A stretch of DNA of 64,000 nucleotides from Spirochaeta lutea (GTDB lineage: Bacteria > Spirochaetota > Spirochaetia > DSM-27196 > Salinispiraceae): positions 74,853 through 138,852 of the forward strand of contig NZ_JNUP01000071.1 in assembly GCF_000758165.1 (NCBI RefSeq), in the 5' to 3' direction. Each line of letters opens with the position of its first letter. Position 1 is the stretch's first letter. Positions 8,699 through 17,713 of this stretch are shown here, one piece after another. The position numbers and the translations under genes are program-made. The notes under the pieces were generated by a model, which had not been told where the DNA came from, made no database searches, and saw only the letters and a program-made list of their open reading frames with translations.

Positions 8699-10108
8699 AT
8701 GAAACGATTATTCATCTTGTTGGTATTGGTACCCTTGGTGCTGGTTACAGCCTGTGGCACCCTCTTTGTTGCCGGCGGGGCGGATTACCGCGCCGGTGAA
8801 CGGGCTTTCAAGGAAGGCAAGTACGATGTGGCCTTGGAGAAGGCCCTGTCTGCCCTGGAAACCAACCCGGAATTCCCAGAAGCCGCAGAACTGCTTCAAC
8901 GAACCGCTGAACAAGGTCCCCGTAACATCCTGGCGGAGATCGATACCCTACAATCCAGCGGCAGGGCCTTTGCATCAGATTCTATCTGGCGGGAGTATGC
9001 CCACCTGGAACGGATTCACCGGATTCTCTCAGGCTCTTCGTATGCGTCCCGGTATCCAACCAAGAGTTATGCCCAGGAACGTGACGAGGCGAAAGAAACC
9101 GCCGCAGAGGAATACTACCAGGCCGGATCCCGTGCCCTGGCTAGAGGTGATTTCCGCTCCGCCCGGGAAGCCTCCCGCTACCTCGCCAGCGCCCAGGCCC
9201 TCATTGCCGATTACAAGGATACCCAGAGCCTGCTCGCCCAGGCCAAGGAAGCCGGGATTGCCCGGGTCATGGTGTACAGCGTTCAGGGTATGGACATTCT
9301 GGAACGCGCAGTCATCAACGCCCTGGGGGGTAATCCTACGGTCCGGGAGTTTACCCAATTCGTATCTCCGGCGGCCCTGGGAATCGGCCAGGGTCGATCC
9401 CTGGCAAACGTAGTACGGGACAGTCAGGAAGCCGATGTGGATCTGCTGCTGTACATTGAGTCGGTCACCGCGGGCCGGGTCACGGATACCCGAAGCCGGC
9501 CGAATATTTCATTGGCTGGGGGATTGTTATCCGGGAATGAATACACCTGGGGCTACAATCAAGAAATCGAGGGAACCTTACAGCTCATTGACGTTGCCGC
9601 CGGGCAGGTACTCTCCCAGCAGAGCTACCGTGACAGTGCCTCGGACAGTATCACCGCCACGATCATCACCGGAACCTCCAGCATGCGCTTAAACCTCCGG
9701 GATTTCGGCGACGGCAGCTTTGCGGTCATGCGGGTTCAGGACGCCACCTCTCTTCTCTACGGGGTTTATGATGATTTCCATGCCAGTGCCAGGGATTTTG
9801 TGAGCCGTCAAAACTACGATGCGGTACGGGCCGCAGATTCCTTCGAGGCCCTGAAGCGGATTGTCCATAACGAGATTTGGTACTACGGTACAGAGATTCT
9901 CACCGACGACGCCACGGAGCTCTACTACCCGCTTTACGACAGAGTACGCACCGAAAATACCCGGCGTTACGAGTATTCCAACAGCCTGTTTAACACAACA
10001 AAAACCAAGGCGCCCCTCCTTGCCCGGGAAGCCTCCCAGGACTTCAGCGCCCTTGAGCAAAGTGCCGGATCGGCCATCGGGGCGGCCATGATCAAGCATA
10101 TTCAGTAA
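8699..10108 (+). CDS. Lipoprotein with TPR-like N-terminal region
   Basis: A 469-residue outer-envelope lipoprotein: signal peptide ending LVTACG (Cys about residue 19), then helical repeats with FKEGKYDVALEKALSALETNPEF typical of a TPR unit. A beta-rich domain from about residue 195 contains VMVYSVQGMDILERAV and a DLLLYIESVTAGRVTD segment resembling secreted stress-response lipoproteins. AAGGAG precedes the ATG. The C-terminal part is of no recognised family. It is monocistronic, with a GC-rich hairpin downstream. Confidence 0.7.
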   Translation: MKRLFILLVLVPLVLVTACGTLFVAGGADYRAGERAFKEGKYDVALEKALSALETNPEFPEAAELLQRTAEQGPRNILAEIDTLQSSGRAFASDSIWREYAHLERIHRILSGSSYASRYPTKSYAQERDEAKETAAEEYYQAGSRALARGDFRSAREASRYLASAQALIADYKDTQSLLAQAKEAGIARVMVYSVQGMDILERAVINALGGNPTVREFTQFVSPAALGIGQGRSLANVVRDSQEADVDLLLYIESVTAGRVTDTRSRPNISLAGGLLSGNEYTWGYNQEIEGTLQLIDVAAGQVLSQQSYRDSASDSITATIITGTSSMRLNLRDFGDGSFAVMRVQDATSLLYGVYDDFHASARDFVSRQNYDAVRAADSFEALKRIVHNEIWYYGTEILTDDATELYYPLYDRVRTENTRRYEYSNSLFNTTKTKAPLLAREASQDFSALEQSAGSAIGAAMIKHIQ

Positions 10109-10127
10109 TCTGCCGGGTGAGAATTCC

Positions 10128-10159
10128 CGGGGCCCCTGCGGCTATCTGCATGGGGCCCC
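10128..10159. terminator. GC-rich hairpin between convergent genes
   Basis: GGGGCCCC, a short inner stem and loop, then GGGGCCCC. It stands between converging genes but lacks a clear T-run, so termination is only likely. Confidence 0.4.
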
Positions 10160-10181
10160 GTTCGGTTCTTACCATCGGGCG

Positions 10182-10268
10182 CCGGCAGCCTGCGGAACCG
10201 GAACCCTGAAAACCGGTCCCCAGACACCCTCGACGCCGGGCCCCGGCAGCCCGCGGAGCCGGAACCCC
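10182..10268. repeat. Two degenerate copies of a 24-bp direct repeat
   Basis: CGGCAGCCTGCGGAACCGG and CGGCAGCCCGCGGAGCCGG begin two copies about 61 bp apart, each continuing AACCC. They lie in the noncoding gap between converging genes. Confidence 0.6.
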
Positions 10269-10285
10269 GGCACCTGTTATCGGCA

Positions 10286-11596
10286 TCACGAGCGGTCTCC
10301 CTTTCCGGCCGCCCAGGGCTCAAAAAGCTCACGGCCCTGAAACACCCCCCGGAGATACTCAAAAAGTCTGGCATTCCCAAGAACCCGCCGTAAACTCCCG
10401 TCCTGAACCGCCCGGTTCACCAGAGCCGTCATGTCATGGTATACCCCGCCCCCCCGGGGGCTGCCCAGAGCCTTCTTTTCGCCGATCAACCAATCCCTGT
10501 ACGCCCCCAGACTGGTCCGCAGCCCTTCCAGCCTCGGCCCGGGCAAACCGCTTTGGCTGTACCACTGCTCCATCTGCATCATCACCATGTACAACTCGTC
10601 GGCGGGATTCAGCATTCGTCGGTAGACCCGGTGGGGAATCATCGGGGCAATCCCCCCTTCCCGGTTCAGCTCGCGGAAAACCTGTCGCATCTCCTGACGG
10701 TAGGAATACAGGGGATTCCCGCTCTGCAAGTCCCGACCGTACAGCTGGGCATAGCGCTGACGAAGCCCATTTTCTCGGGGTTCATGGCTTAGGTGGGTAC
10801 AAGGTGATTCGACTACCTCAGGGTCAAGGGATTCCCAGCAGTTCAACACCGAAAGGAAGTGGTTCCGCTGACGCCCCGGGCGCAGGGTAAGCCAGCCGGG
10901 CATGATGCACGAGACCCCGGCATCCGCCAAGGTTCGGTACAGATTCCGCAGTTCCCGGATACCATCGCTAATCCCCGGCATCAGGGGCATAACCAAGGCT
11001 CCGGTTGCGCAGCCCGCCGCAGCCGCCCCCTCCAATGCCCGGAGCCGGTCCCGGACGGGGCTCGCCCCGGATTCAAAGGTATCCGCCACCCGCTGGTCCA
11101 AGGTCGTGACGGTAACCAGAAGAAGGAACCCCGCTGCCTGATTCACCTCCCGCCAGTAGGGCATATCCTCCAGGACCAGGGCTGATTTTGTCAGCAGCGT
11201 GACCGGCAAACGGTAGTACTGCAGTATCTTCGCGCAGGAGCGGGTAATTCTCAGCTGTGCTTCCAGGGGCTGATAGGCATCGGTAATGCCGCTGCTGATA
11301 GCCACAGGCCCGTATTCCCGCACCCTAGGCAGCTCCCGTTCCAGCAGGTTGGGAAGATTCTCCCGATAAACGATATCCCGCTCAAAATCCCCCTCCACAT
11401 AGTATTTCTCCGCCCGGCCGTCACAGTAGCTGCAGGCATGCCCGCAGCCCATGTAGGGCGAGAGTTTGTACCGACTCATGGTAAACGGGTCGGGCAGCAG
11501 GTTGGCAGATAACGCCTTGGATACCCGGCGCGCTTTGGGTCTAGGGGCTGAGGGGCTCTTCATTTGTTTAGTAGTATAGGCCTGTAGAATCTCCAT
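10286..11596 (-). CDS. SPL-family radical SAM protein
   Basis: A 436-residue cytosolic protein with the radical SAM cluster motif CxxxCxxC in GCGHACSYCDG (about residues 51-61) and further spore-photoproduct-lyase-like motifs: PVAISSGITDAYQPLE, a LLTKSALVLED strand and MPLMPGISDG. Relatives of this SPL/Rv2578c group are widespread and mostly uncharacterised, so DNA repair is possible but not shown. The C-terminal 170 residues are helical, with several Tyr/Trp-rich stretches. The start is the ORF start; no strong ribosome site is visible. Confidence 0.8.
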   Translation of the reverse strand: MEILQAYTTKQMKSPSAPRPKARRVSKALSANLLPDPFTMSRYKLSPYMGCGHACSYCDGRAEKYYVEGDFERDIVYRENLPNLLERELPRVREYGPVAISSGITDAYQPLEAQLRITRSCAKILQYYRLPVTLLTKSALVLEDMPYWREVNQAAGFLLLVTVTTLDQRVADTFESGASPVRDRLRALEGAAAAGCATGALVMPLMPGISDGIRELRNLYRTLADAGVSCIMPGWLTLRPGRQRNHFLSVLNCWESLDPEVVESPCTHLSHEPRENGLRQRYAQLYGRDLQSGNPLYSYRQEMRQVFRELNREGGIAPMIPHRVYRRMLNPADELYMVMMQMEQWYSQSGLPGPRLEGLRTSLGAYRDWLIGEKKALGSPRGGGVYHDMTALVNRAVQDGSLRRVLGNARLFEYLRGVFQGRELFEPWAAGKGDRS

Positions 11597-11622
11597 GGCA
11601 AGCGCCTTTCTCGGGGCATGGT

Positions 11623-11712
11623 TCAGGCGCCGGGGTCCCTTGGCGCCATTGCCCGGATAAGCCGGGTGCGAGAATCGATGCCGATTTTGTTGTAGAGGTT
11701 GTACACAAATAC
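11623..11712 (-). pseudogene. Remnant of a LuxR/NarL-type HTH C-terminus
   Basis: Read on the minus strand, these codons give V-F-V-Y-N-L-Y-N-K-I-G-I-D-S-R-T-R-L-I-R-A-M and a short tail to a TGA. This is the recognition helix and last helix of a LuxR-type DNA-binding domain (compare hVyNiyrKlGv-s-RteLvr). An in-frame stop lies immediately upstream (11713-11715), and no receiver or HTH start is found. It looks like the end of a decayed regulator gene. Confidence 0.5.
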
Positions 11713-11821
11713 CTACACCTGCAACTGTCTACGGAAAGGCCTTCATTACATCGACTATAACTCTAAAAAACCGACAATAGTTGCCGTTAAGTAGCCCCAG
11801 GACAGCGGGAGCGACCGAAAA

Positions 11822-11846
11822 AACCGCCGGATCACCTCCGGCGGTT
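11822..11846 (-). terminator. Rho-independent terminator of the following lipoprotein gene
   Basis: A perfect 10-bp stem, AACCGCCGGA and TCCGGCGGTT, has a 5-base loop. On the minus strand it is followed by TTTTTT. It is placed just after the stop of the minus-strand lipoprotein gene. Confidence 0.85.
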
Positions 11847-11868
11847 ATGCTCTATTTCCTTCCCGGTA

Positions 11869-13236
11869 TTAGTTTCGGGCGTTCATAGCCTCGAGGGTCC
11901 GGTTATGTTCAGCCTCGGCAGCCTCTTGCCTGTCCACCGGCACCGAAGACTCCCGGGCAGTTCGGACTTCCAGCTCCCGACCGCCAAGAGACCGCGGGGC
12001 TATGATGGATGAACCTAAGGGAACGCCCTCCTCATAATCCAGAAGAAATAGCGCTGATGTGGCCGATCCCTGGTCGCTTGAGGGGATGGGGACATAGATC
12101 TTGGTCGTGCCCCCGGGTTCGACGAGCAGACTGTAGCCGCTTACGGGATCGATGTAATAATCATTGGATAGAAGCCGTCCCTGACTATCAAGAATGAAGG
12201 CATCTGAAAAGCTCAAAAGCTGCCACCACTGGGAGGCGGAATGGTTTGTCACCGTTGCCGTGGCATTTCCCCCGATCATGGCGACATTAGTTACTGTCAG
12301 ACCGCCGTTAGCCGCTGTGAGTTTCTCGTAGTTTATATTGGAATAGCCACTTGAGATGAGATCAAAGCTGATTTCTGCTACATCTTCCGGTTCAATACCA
12401 TAGAGCGGATGGGTCGTATCATCAGAATCAAAGTAGGCATACCAACGCAGATATGCCGTATCGCCAGGGAAAATATAGTTATTGTTGTAGTAATACGAGG
12501 AGGTGGAAAAATACCTGGAGGTATACGGGGCTTCAATATACTTGAACCCGTCTCCCCCATCCAGGGTTGTGTTGTAGATACTATTCCCATCTGCATCGTA
12601 GAAGGTTGCCCTGGCTTGTGGAAAGCTCAGGGTATCCAAATCCCCCGCTTCGTAATCGTATTTGAAGGAGGCATGTACAGATACGGTTGTTTTGCCGTAG
12701 GAAGCATCTTCCCTGGTGACGGTTGCCTGCACCGGGTTGAGGTGGGCTGCATTCATAGAGATCAAATTGGTGGCTAGGGCAGCACTCCGAGAGACGGACG
12801 GGAAGCTCCGGCTGAAACTGCCATCTCCGGAGCCGGAGTCTGAATCGGAGGTCAGGGTGAAGGTGCCCTGATCAATAGTGAGAATGTATTTTACATCCGG
12901 TTCGAATTCAAATTCTTTGTGTTCCCCATACTGGTCTGTTAGAATGGTGACAAAATTCTCTGCGGAGTTAAGATGCCAGATATTTACACTCTTCTCGGTG
13001 GTGGGATTGAAGGGGGTCCCAGAGTTGTCGGCGGAGATAGCCACCATCAAATCACCATGGGGCTTCTCTTCAAATTTGCTGTAATCCCCGGCTACCAGCT
13101 TAATAGACTCGCCGGTGTTATTAATTACCGTCACATCCGCCCTGTTCGAATCGGTGATATTACAGCCCGCGGATACCAGAACAAACATTACCAAAATAGA
13201 CATAAAAGCCCTGGTTGATACTCTTCTAAGATTCAT
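11869..13236 (-). CDS. Secreted lipoprotein of unknown function
   Basis: A 455-residue lipoprotein: basic N-terminus, hydrophobic stretch and lipobox ending VSAGC (Cys about residue 25). The mature part is beta-rich, with many Ser, Thr, Tyr and Asp residues, including a short Ser/Asp/Gly linker near residue 135. I recognise no domain. I chose the Met at 13236 because AGGAG lies upstream; the open frame runs further but would bury the signal peptide. AT content is higher than in neighbouring genes, which could mean recent acquisition. It is monocistronic, with a clear terminator. Confidence 0.65.
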   Translation of the reverse strand: MNLRRVSTRAFMSILVMFVLVSAGCNITDSNRADVTVINNTGESIKLVAGDYSKFEEKPHGDLMVAISADNSGTPFNPTTEKSVNIWHLNSAENFVTILTDQYGEHKEFEFEPDVKYILTIDQGTFTLTSDSDSGSGDGSFSRSFPSVSRSAALATNLISMNAAHLNPVQATVTREDASYGKTTVSVHASFKYDYEAGDLDTLSFPQARATFYDADGNSIYNTTLDGGDGFKYIEAPYTSRYFSTSSYYYNNNYIFPGDTAYLRWYAYFDSDDTTHPLYGIEPEDVAEISFDLISSGYSNINYEKLTAANGGLTVTNVAMIGGNATATVTNHSASQWWQLLSFSDAFILDSQGRLLSNDYYIDPVSGYSLLVEPGGTTKIYVPIPSSDQGSATSALFLLDYEEGVPLGSSIIAPRSLGGRELEVRTARESSVPVDRQEAAEAEHNRTLEAMNARN

Positions 13237-13404
13237 ACAATTACTCCTAATAGCAGCGCCTTCTGGCAGAGTACTACGGTTTCCGGCAGAGAACAATTAT
13301 TTTTCCTTGGGAAACGAGACAAATCCATGGTAGGCCGTAATTATGGTGGAGTAGTCTCCCGGGGCGATGTATTATATAGGAAAGAGAGAAATAGGAGCGA
13401 AGAT

Positions 13405-14079
13405 ATGGCCGATACACATAAACCAAGCACAAGCCGAGAGGCAATGCGGATTTTTAAGTCGGATTTTCTGGAGTTTTTCACCCACATCCATCCCGGAATG
13501 GTCCTGGCGATCTGGGTACCGATTATCGGAATATTCCTTTACCTCAGTGGAGTGAATGCCCTGCCCGGCGTATTCCCCTGGTATGCCATTGCAGGCTACG
13601 TCCTGGGAATCGGAATCTGGACCTTGGCGGAGTATGTACTCCACCGCTGGCTCTTCCACTACCACGCAAAAAGTGAGGCGGGCAAGCGAATCACCTTTAT
13701 ATTCCACGGGGTTCACCACATGCAGCCCATGGTCAAAACCCGCCTGGTGATGCCCCCCATGGTCAGCCTGCCCCTGGGGGCTCTTTTCTTCGGACTGTAC
13801 TACCTGGTCTTCGATCTCATTCTGAACGCCCCTCATTGGCTCTATCCGACCTTCGCCGGATTCGCCACCGGCTACCTTGCCTACGATATGATTCACTATT
13901 CGGTGCATCACTTTAATTTGAAGGGCCGATTCTTCAAATGGGTCCGAAAACACCATATGGAACACCACGTACAAACCCCGGACGAACGCTTCGGGGTTAC
14001 CAGCCCAACCTGGGACTACGTCTTCCATACCGAACCGTCCAAGACCCCAAAGAAGGAAAAAGAACAAGCCGACAGCTGA
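13405..14079 (+). CDS. Sterol desaturase/fatty acid hydroxylase family protein
   Basis: A 224-residue integral membrane di-iron enzyme. The His clusters that bind the irons are all present: HRWLFH, HGVHH, HYSVHH and HHMEHH (about residues 85-195), among four hydrophobic segments. Family members hydroxylate or desaturate lipid chains, sterols or carotenoids using oxygen, so this suggests membrane-lipid modification under oxic conditions. AGGAG precedes the ATG at 13405, so the longer upstream frame is not used. The C-terminus is Lys/Glu-rich. A hairpin follows 20 bases after the stop. Confidence 0.85.
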   Translation: MADTHKPSTSREAMRIFKSDFLEFFTHIHPGMVLAIWVPIIGIFLYLSGVNALPGVFPWYAIAGYVLGIGIWTLAEYVLHRWLFHYHAKSEAGKRITFIFHGVHHMQPMVKTRLVMPPMVSLPLGALFFGLYYLVFDLILNAPHWLYPTFAGFATGYLAYDMIHYSVHHFNLKGRFFKWVRKHHMEHHVQTPDERFGVTSPTWDYVFHTEPSKTPKKEKEQADS

Positions 14080-14107
14080 TACCAGCCCTCAGATGCAACA
14101 TCCCCCA

Positions 14108-14146
14108 GTAGCAGCGTGAAATGCGTTTCTGCTGGGGGGATTTTGA
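14108..14146 (+). terminator. Probable terminator after the hydroxylase gene
   Basis: TCCCCCAG...CAG and CTGCTGGGGGGA form an imperfect stem, followed by TTTT. It lies just downstream of the hydroxylase stop codon. Confidence 0.55.
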
Positions 14147-14552
14147 TGTCCGCCCACCCTTTGAGAAATCCAGGTACAACAGGATGACCGGCAGGCTAGG
14201 ATTGCACGCCAATCTATTGAATCAAATGAATCCCATCTCGAAGCGCTCTCTGAACCCAAGTAGGGTTTCATTATTTCCCCAAGGATGATTTCGTAATTAA
14301 GCTACTGCCATCCCTGGGATAACTCCTTGTACTCTCTCAAGAGTAGGCAGCACATATGCTAGATCGGGCAGTTAAAGTAGCAGGTCAAGCTGACAACTGT
14401 GACTCGGTTCCTAATCACCCTTCGAAATAGCACGTGAATATTCCAAAGAAACCTTGGTTCCTGCCTTGATTTCTCTCGTCCTAGGTGTTACATTTTTATT
14501 ATTCCAGAATTTCGGGATGTTAAGATATTGCAATGTATCCAGGAGGGCGGCT
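14147..14552. other. Gene-poor stretch, AT-richer than surroundings
   Basis: About 400 bases with no supported gene on either strand. Short ORFs here have no recognisable product and no ribosome site. The region may carry the promoter of the ArsR-type gene downstream. One GGGTGATTA variant lies near 14412 on the minus strand. Confidence 0.4.
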
Positions 14553-15626
14553 ATGATCGAGGTAATTAAGAATACACAGTCCGAGCACCGGGGGGTTGAT
14601 GAGGTGCGGGCGAACCTGTACAGCCTTATTCTGCTGTCCTATGTAGATACCATGAGCGGACTGGATCCCTGGGTGGAGCGGGTGCACGGGGAGCTGTCTC
14701 CCGAGAGGCGATGGCTCAATACGGTGGTGATGGACGGACTGCATTACACCCTGGTGCCGGTACGGGATGTGGGAAGTTTTCCTGAATATCTGCAGGATAT
14801 GGAGAACACCCCGGCCCTGGAGCTGCGGCAGCGGCTCTTGGGAGAGTATGAGCTGCGTGCCATCCGCAGGGACCCAGCATCGGGCCTGAGTGTGGAGGAG
14901 GCGTTGAAATCACCAGAAAACTACCTGACATACCTGGCAGACCGGTATAGGAGTCTGGATGATGAACCGAATTCCCGGGCACATCAGATCGAGAGGGCGG
15001 CCTACGAGCTGATTGTGAATCCGGACCGGATGAAATCTGTGGTGCTGGAGCACCTCCACTACATGTGGAACGTGTACTTGAAAAAGGAGTGGGAACGCCG
15101 GCGGCCCGCCCTGGAGGAGTTCGCGAAACTCCAGCACGGCCTGAACACCACCTCGTTTATTCCGAACATTATCTCCTGCAACATGGAGACGGCCCAGGAA
15201 CTTCAGACCTGGATCAGCCAGGCCCGGGAGGTACGGTTTTGCCCCTCGCCCCACGTGGGGCCCTACTTCGGGAAGATGCGCCGGGGTTCTTTGGTGGTGA
15301 TTTTTTACGGTGAGGGATCTATCCGCCGGGAAAAGGGCGGAGGATTTGGTCAGTCCCAGATGACCCAAATGTTTCAGGCCCTGGGGGATGAGAGCCGGAT
15401 GGAGATTGTTGGTCTGCTGCTAAGCCGGGGGCGCTTGTCCCAGCCGGAGATCATGGAGGCCTGCGGGTTTAGCGCCTCCGGAGCGAGCCGGCAGCTTAAG
15501 TTACTATCAGCCCTCGATCTCATTGAAGAACAGCGCTGCGAGGGAACAAAAAACATGAAATGCTACCAGGTTAACCGGGAGACATTTACCGCCTTGGCTC
15601 AGTCCATAATCCATTGGGTTGGTTAG
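14553..15626 (+). CDS. ArsR-type HTH transcriptional regulator with large N-terminal domain
   Basis: A 357-residue protein. The C-terminal 90 residues are an ArsR-like winged helix (MFQALGDESRMEIVGLLLS, then LSQPEIMEACGFSASGASRQLKLL, then wing and NRETF). The N-terminal 260 residues are mostly helical and unrecognised; such fusions occur in Firmicutes and spirochaetes. No metal-binding Cys motif typical of ArsR is present. I chose the ATG at 14553 because AGGAGGG precedes it; the upstream TTG extension has no ribosome site. A small basic protein gene follows nine bases later, suggesting cotranscription. Confidence 0.75.
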   Translation: MIEVIKNTQSEHRGVDEVRANLYSLILLSYVDTMSGLDPWVERVHGELSPERRWLNTVVMDGLHYTLVPVRDVGSFPEYLQDMENTPALELRQRLLGEYELRAIRRDPASGLSVEEALKSPENYLTYLADRYRSLDDEPNSRAHQIERAAYELIVNPDRMKSVVLEHLHYMWNVYLKKEWERRRPALEEFAKLQHGLNTTSFIPNIISCNMETAQELQTWISQAREVRFCPSPHVGPYFGKMRRGSLVVIFYGEGSIRREKGGGFGQSQMTQMFQALGDESRMEIVGLLLSRGRLSQPEIMEACGFSASGASRQLKLLSALDLIEEQRCEGTKNMKCYQVNRETFTALAQSIIHWVG

Positions 15627-15635
15627 GAGGACCCC

Positions 15636-15911
15636 ATGAATAATTGGTATTCAGATTACCTGCACGGGAATGAATATAGAAACGACCTGCTTCGGGAGGC
15701 TGAACACCGTCGTCTGGTCAACAAGATACGCGTCCGGGGGATTCGGGCTCGCCGGCGGCGGCAGCGTAGAGGTATGTACGCCCTTCGTAGGCTCCTCGGA
15801 CGCTACCTCATCCGACTGGGATCTCGCATAAAAGAGGCGGGAACCCGGATAGCTACCTTTGAGGATCCCCCGGTGAACGCGAAGCCTCGGCCCCGGCCGG
15901 GTCGAGCCTAG
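15636..15911 (+). CDS. Small strongly basic hypothetical protein
   Basis: A 91-residue protein very rich in Arg (clusters near residues 32-47 with ARRRRQRRG, and 51-65). AGGAGG stands nine bases before the ATG, and the gene follows the ArsR-type gene directly. The N-terminus (MNNWYSDYLHGNEYRND) is polar. The basic core could bind nucleic acid, but no family is recognised. The stop lies inside a tandem repeat. Confidence 0.55.
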   Translation: MNNWYSDYLHGNEYRNDLLREAEHRRLVNKIRVRGIRARRRRQRRGMYALRRLLGRYLIRLGSRIKEAGTRIATFEDPPVNAKPRPRPGRA

Positions 15912-15955
15912 GAAGCGAGCCTAGGAAGCGAGCCTAGGAAGCGAGCCTAGGGAGC
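15904..15955. repeat. 13-bp tandem repeat, four copies
   Basis: The unit GAGCCTAGGAAGC is repeated four times (the last copy has one change). It overlaps the 3' end of the small basic gene. Each unit contains the palindrome CCTAGG. Confidence 0.9.
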
Positions 15956-15999
15956 GGCCCTAGGGTATTCAGAGTCGGGGATCAAGCCGGGTCTATTTT

Positions 16000-16593
16000 C
16001 TACCCGGCTTGCACCTGGATGATGAACTGAATTAGTTCTTCCATGGGGATGTCTGCCTTCTGGGCGGCGTCGGCTATCTCTTCGCGGTTCACCTGGGCCG
16101 CGAAGGATTTTTCTTTGAGCTTCTTTTTGACTGATTTTACGGCCATTCCCTCATAGCCCCCGGGGCGTACCAGGCTTACGGCGTGGACGAAGCCCGAGAG
16201 TTCGTCGAAGGCGTAGATCATCCGTTCCAGTTCGGATTGGGGGTCCACACCGAAGTGGCGGGGGCTGTGGCTGGCGATTCCCCGGAGCAGCCGGGGGTCC
16301 CAGTGCTGGGCCTCGCCGTATTCGATTATTTTCCGGCAATGTTCTTCCGGCCAACGGTCCCAGTCGGCATCGTGCAGCAGGCCGGTAGCCTTCCAGAGCC
16401 AGCATGTCTGCTCATCCAGTCCTTGACGGCGGGCCCAGGCCTCCATCAGATCGCCAAGCTGCTCCATATGCAGGCGCAGGCGGTCGTTGGGAACCCATTC
16501 ATCCAACAGGCTCCGGACCTGCTCCGGGCTGGGCAGGTTTCCCCGGTCCTGGGGGCGTCCGAATTCTGTCCGTCCAAGTTGTAGATCTGCCAT
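16000..16593 (-). CDS. HD-domain hydrolase
   Basis: A 197-residue cytosolic protein with an HD-type metal-dependent phosphohydrolase domain. Early His is in RLHMEQLGDLM, the HD pair is in TGLLHDADWDRWPEEH, a later His pair is in IASHSPRHFG, and the closing Asp is in YAFDELSGFV. Similar small HD proteins are annotated only generally; the substrate is unknown. AAGGAG lies upstream of the chosen ATG at 16593; the frame is open for 26 more codons without a ribosome site. It is monocistronic. Confidence 0.8.
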   Translation of the reverse strand: MADLQLGRTEFGRPQDRGNLPSPEQVRSLLDEWVPNDRLRLHMEQLGDLMEAWARRQGLDEQTCWLWKATGLLHDADWDRWPEEHCRKIIEYGEAQHWDPRLLRGIASHSPRHFGVDPQSELERMIYAFDELSGFVHAVSLVRPGGYEGMAVKSVKKKLKEKSFAAQVNREEIADAAQKADIPMEELIQFIIQVQAG

Positions 16594-16780
16594 TATGTAC
16601 TCCTTGCATAGTGCCGGTTTTCTTGGGGTGATTAGTATGCCATAGCCAGGGAGAATGTTCACCCCCGCCATAGACTTCCAGAGGCATGTGAATCACCCTT
16701 GGCATAGGAAAAACCCCCGCAGCTCTACAAGGCTCCCTTCTATACCCAGGTGCATTGCTCACCTGAACCGGGATTCCAGA

Positions 16781-17713
16781 TTAATTGGCCGCCACGGTGA
16801 TGGTAATAGAATCGCTGTAGCTGCCCTCGGTGGGGAACCCCAACTGGGGAATCTCAACCTCCAGGGGGTAGCGCTGTCCGGTAATCTCCGTTGGCCCCTG
16901 GGAGCTGAGGACTGTAACGGTTCCTCCGGAACTGAGGTCCACCAGGCCGGAGTTCAGGTACAGATCGTAGGGGATGGTGCTGGGATCAGCGGGATCGCTG
17001 TGGATCATCTGCCCGGCGTTTTGGGAGCTCATGGAGATGGAGAACAGACCGTTGGAGCGGACCACCAGGTCTGCATTACCGACGCTGGCCGGAGAAATAA
17101 TACCGAAATCGATGGTGTAGTTCGTCCGGGTTTCGTCAAAGAATCCCCCGGGTTCCACAATAGCCAGCTCCAACACCGGCCGTACCCGGGCAGATATGTC
17201 CAGGGTGGTGGACTCGACAAAGGTGTAATTGCTCAAGGTTCCCTGGTACAGGCTCACCGTAACCCCATCATCGTAGTTGCCCTGGAGGAAGACGCCTCCG
17301 GCGATCTGCACGGTAAAAGATGGTTCCTGGCTCTGCCAACCGCCCTTGTTCTTTTCAGGAAAGGTACCGGTTATAACCTCCTCGGGGTTGGGGGAAACGG
17401 AAAGGTCTTTGAGAACGGTCCCCGAGGCCGGGTTATCCACCAGGTAATAGGAGAGGTCGTTGGTGCCGTCGGTCATGGTCCGCGGTTCGAAGCTGCCGCC
17501 GTTTCCAGGCCCGAAGGTTAGGAAGAAGTCGGTGGCGGCTCCCCGGTGCCGGACGGTGAGGGTTCCCGAGGCGGATGTGCTTCCGTCCAGGGTGATCCGG
17601 GCGTTTCCCTGAAAGCCCAGGGTCTGGGCCCAGATACCGGAGCAGGCTAGGGCCGTCAGCAGGAGCAAAAAGACCGGTCGTTTGGGTAGTCCTCGTGTTT
17701 TGTTTTCGCTCAT
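16781..17713 (-). CDS. SCPU-like two-domain secreted pilus protein, probable tip subunit
   Basis: A 310-residue exported protein (signal peptide to about residue 30, ending GIWAQ). It seems to hold two beta domains, the second ending IPYDLYLNSGLVD...GSYSDSITITVAAN, the pattern of spore-coat-U (SCPU) subunits of archaic chaperone-usher pili. The first domain has a related GNYDDGVTVSLYQG strand. It overlaps the end of the usher gene (ATGA), the place where tip adhesins are often encoded. Two-domain build and gene order suggest a tip role like CsuE; receptor and ligand are unknown. Confidence 0.65.
   Translation of the reverse strand: MSENKTRGLPKRPVFLLLLTALACSGIWAQTLGFQGNARITLDGSTSASGTLTVRHRGAATDFFLTFGPGNGGSFEPRTMTDGTNDLSYYLVDNPASGTVLKDLSVSPNPEEVITGTFPEKNKGGWQSQEPSFTVQIAGGVFLQGNYDDGVTVSLYQGTLSNYTFVESTTLDISARVRPVLELAIVEPGGFFDETRTNYTIDFGIISPASVGNADLVVRSNGLFSISMSSQNAGQMIHSDPADPSTIPYDLYLNSGLVDLSSGGTVTVLSSQGPTEITGQRYPLEVEIPQLGFPTEGSYSDSITITVAAN

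Noticed and set aside
13372-14067. 231-codon minus-strand ORF opposite the fatty acid hydroxylase gene
   Set aside because: The plus-strand product has all four His clusters; the opposite frame has no recognisable features.
14147-14552. Possible small genes in the gene-poor stretch
   Set aside because: Short ORFs lack ribosome sites, domains and typical codon use.
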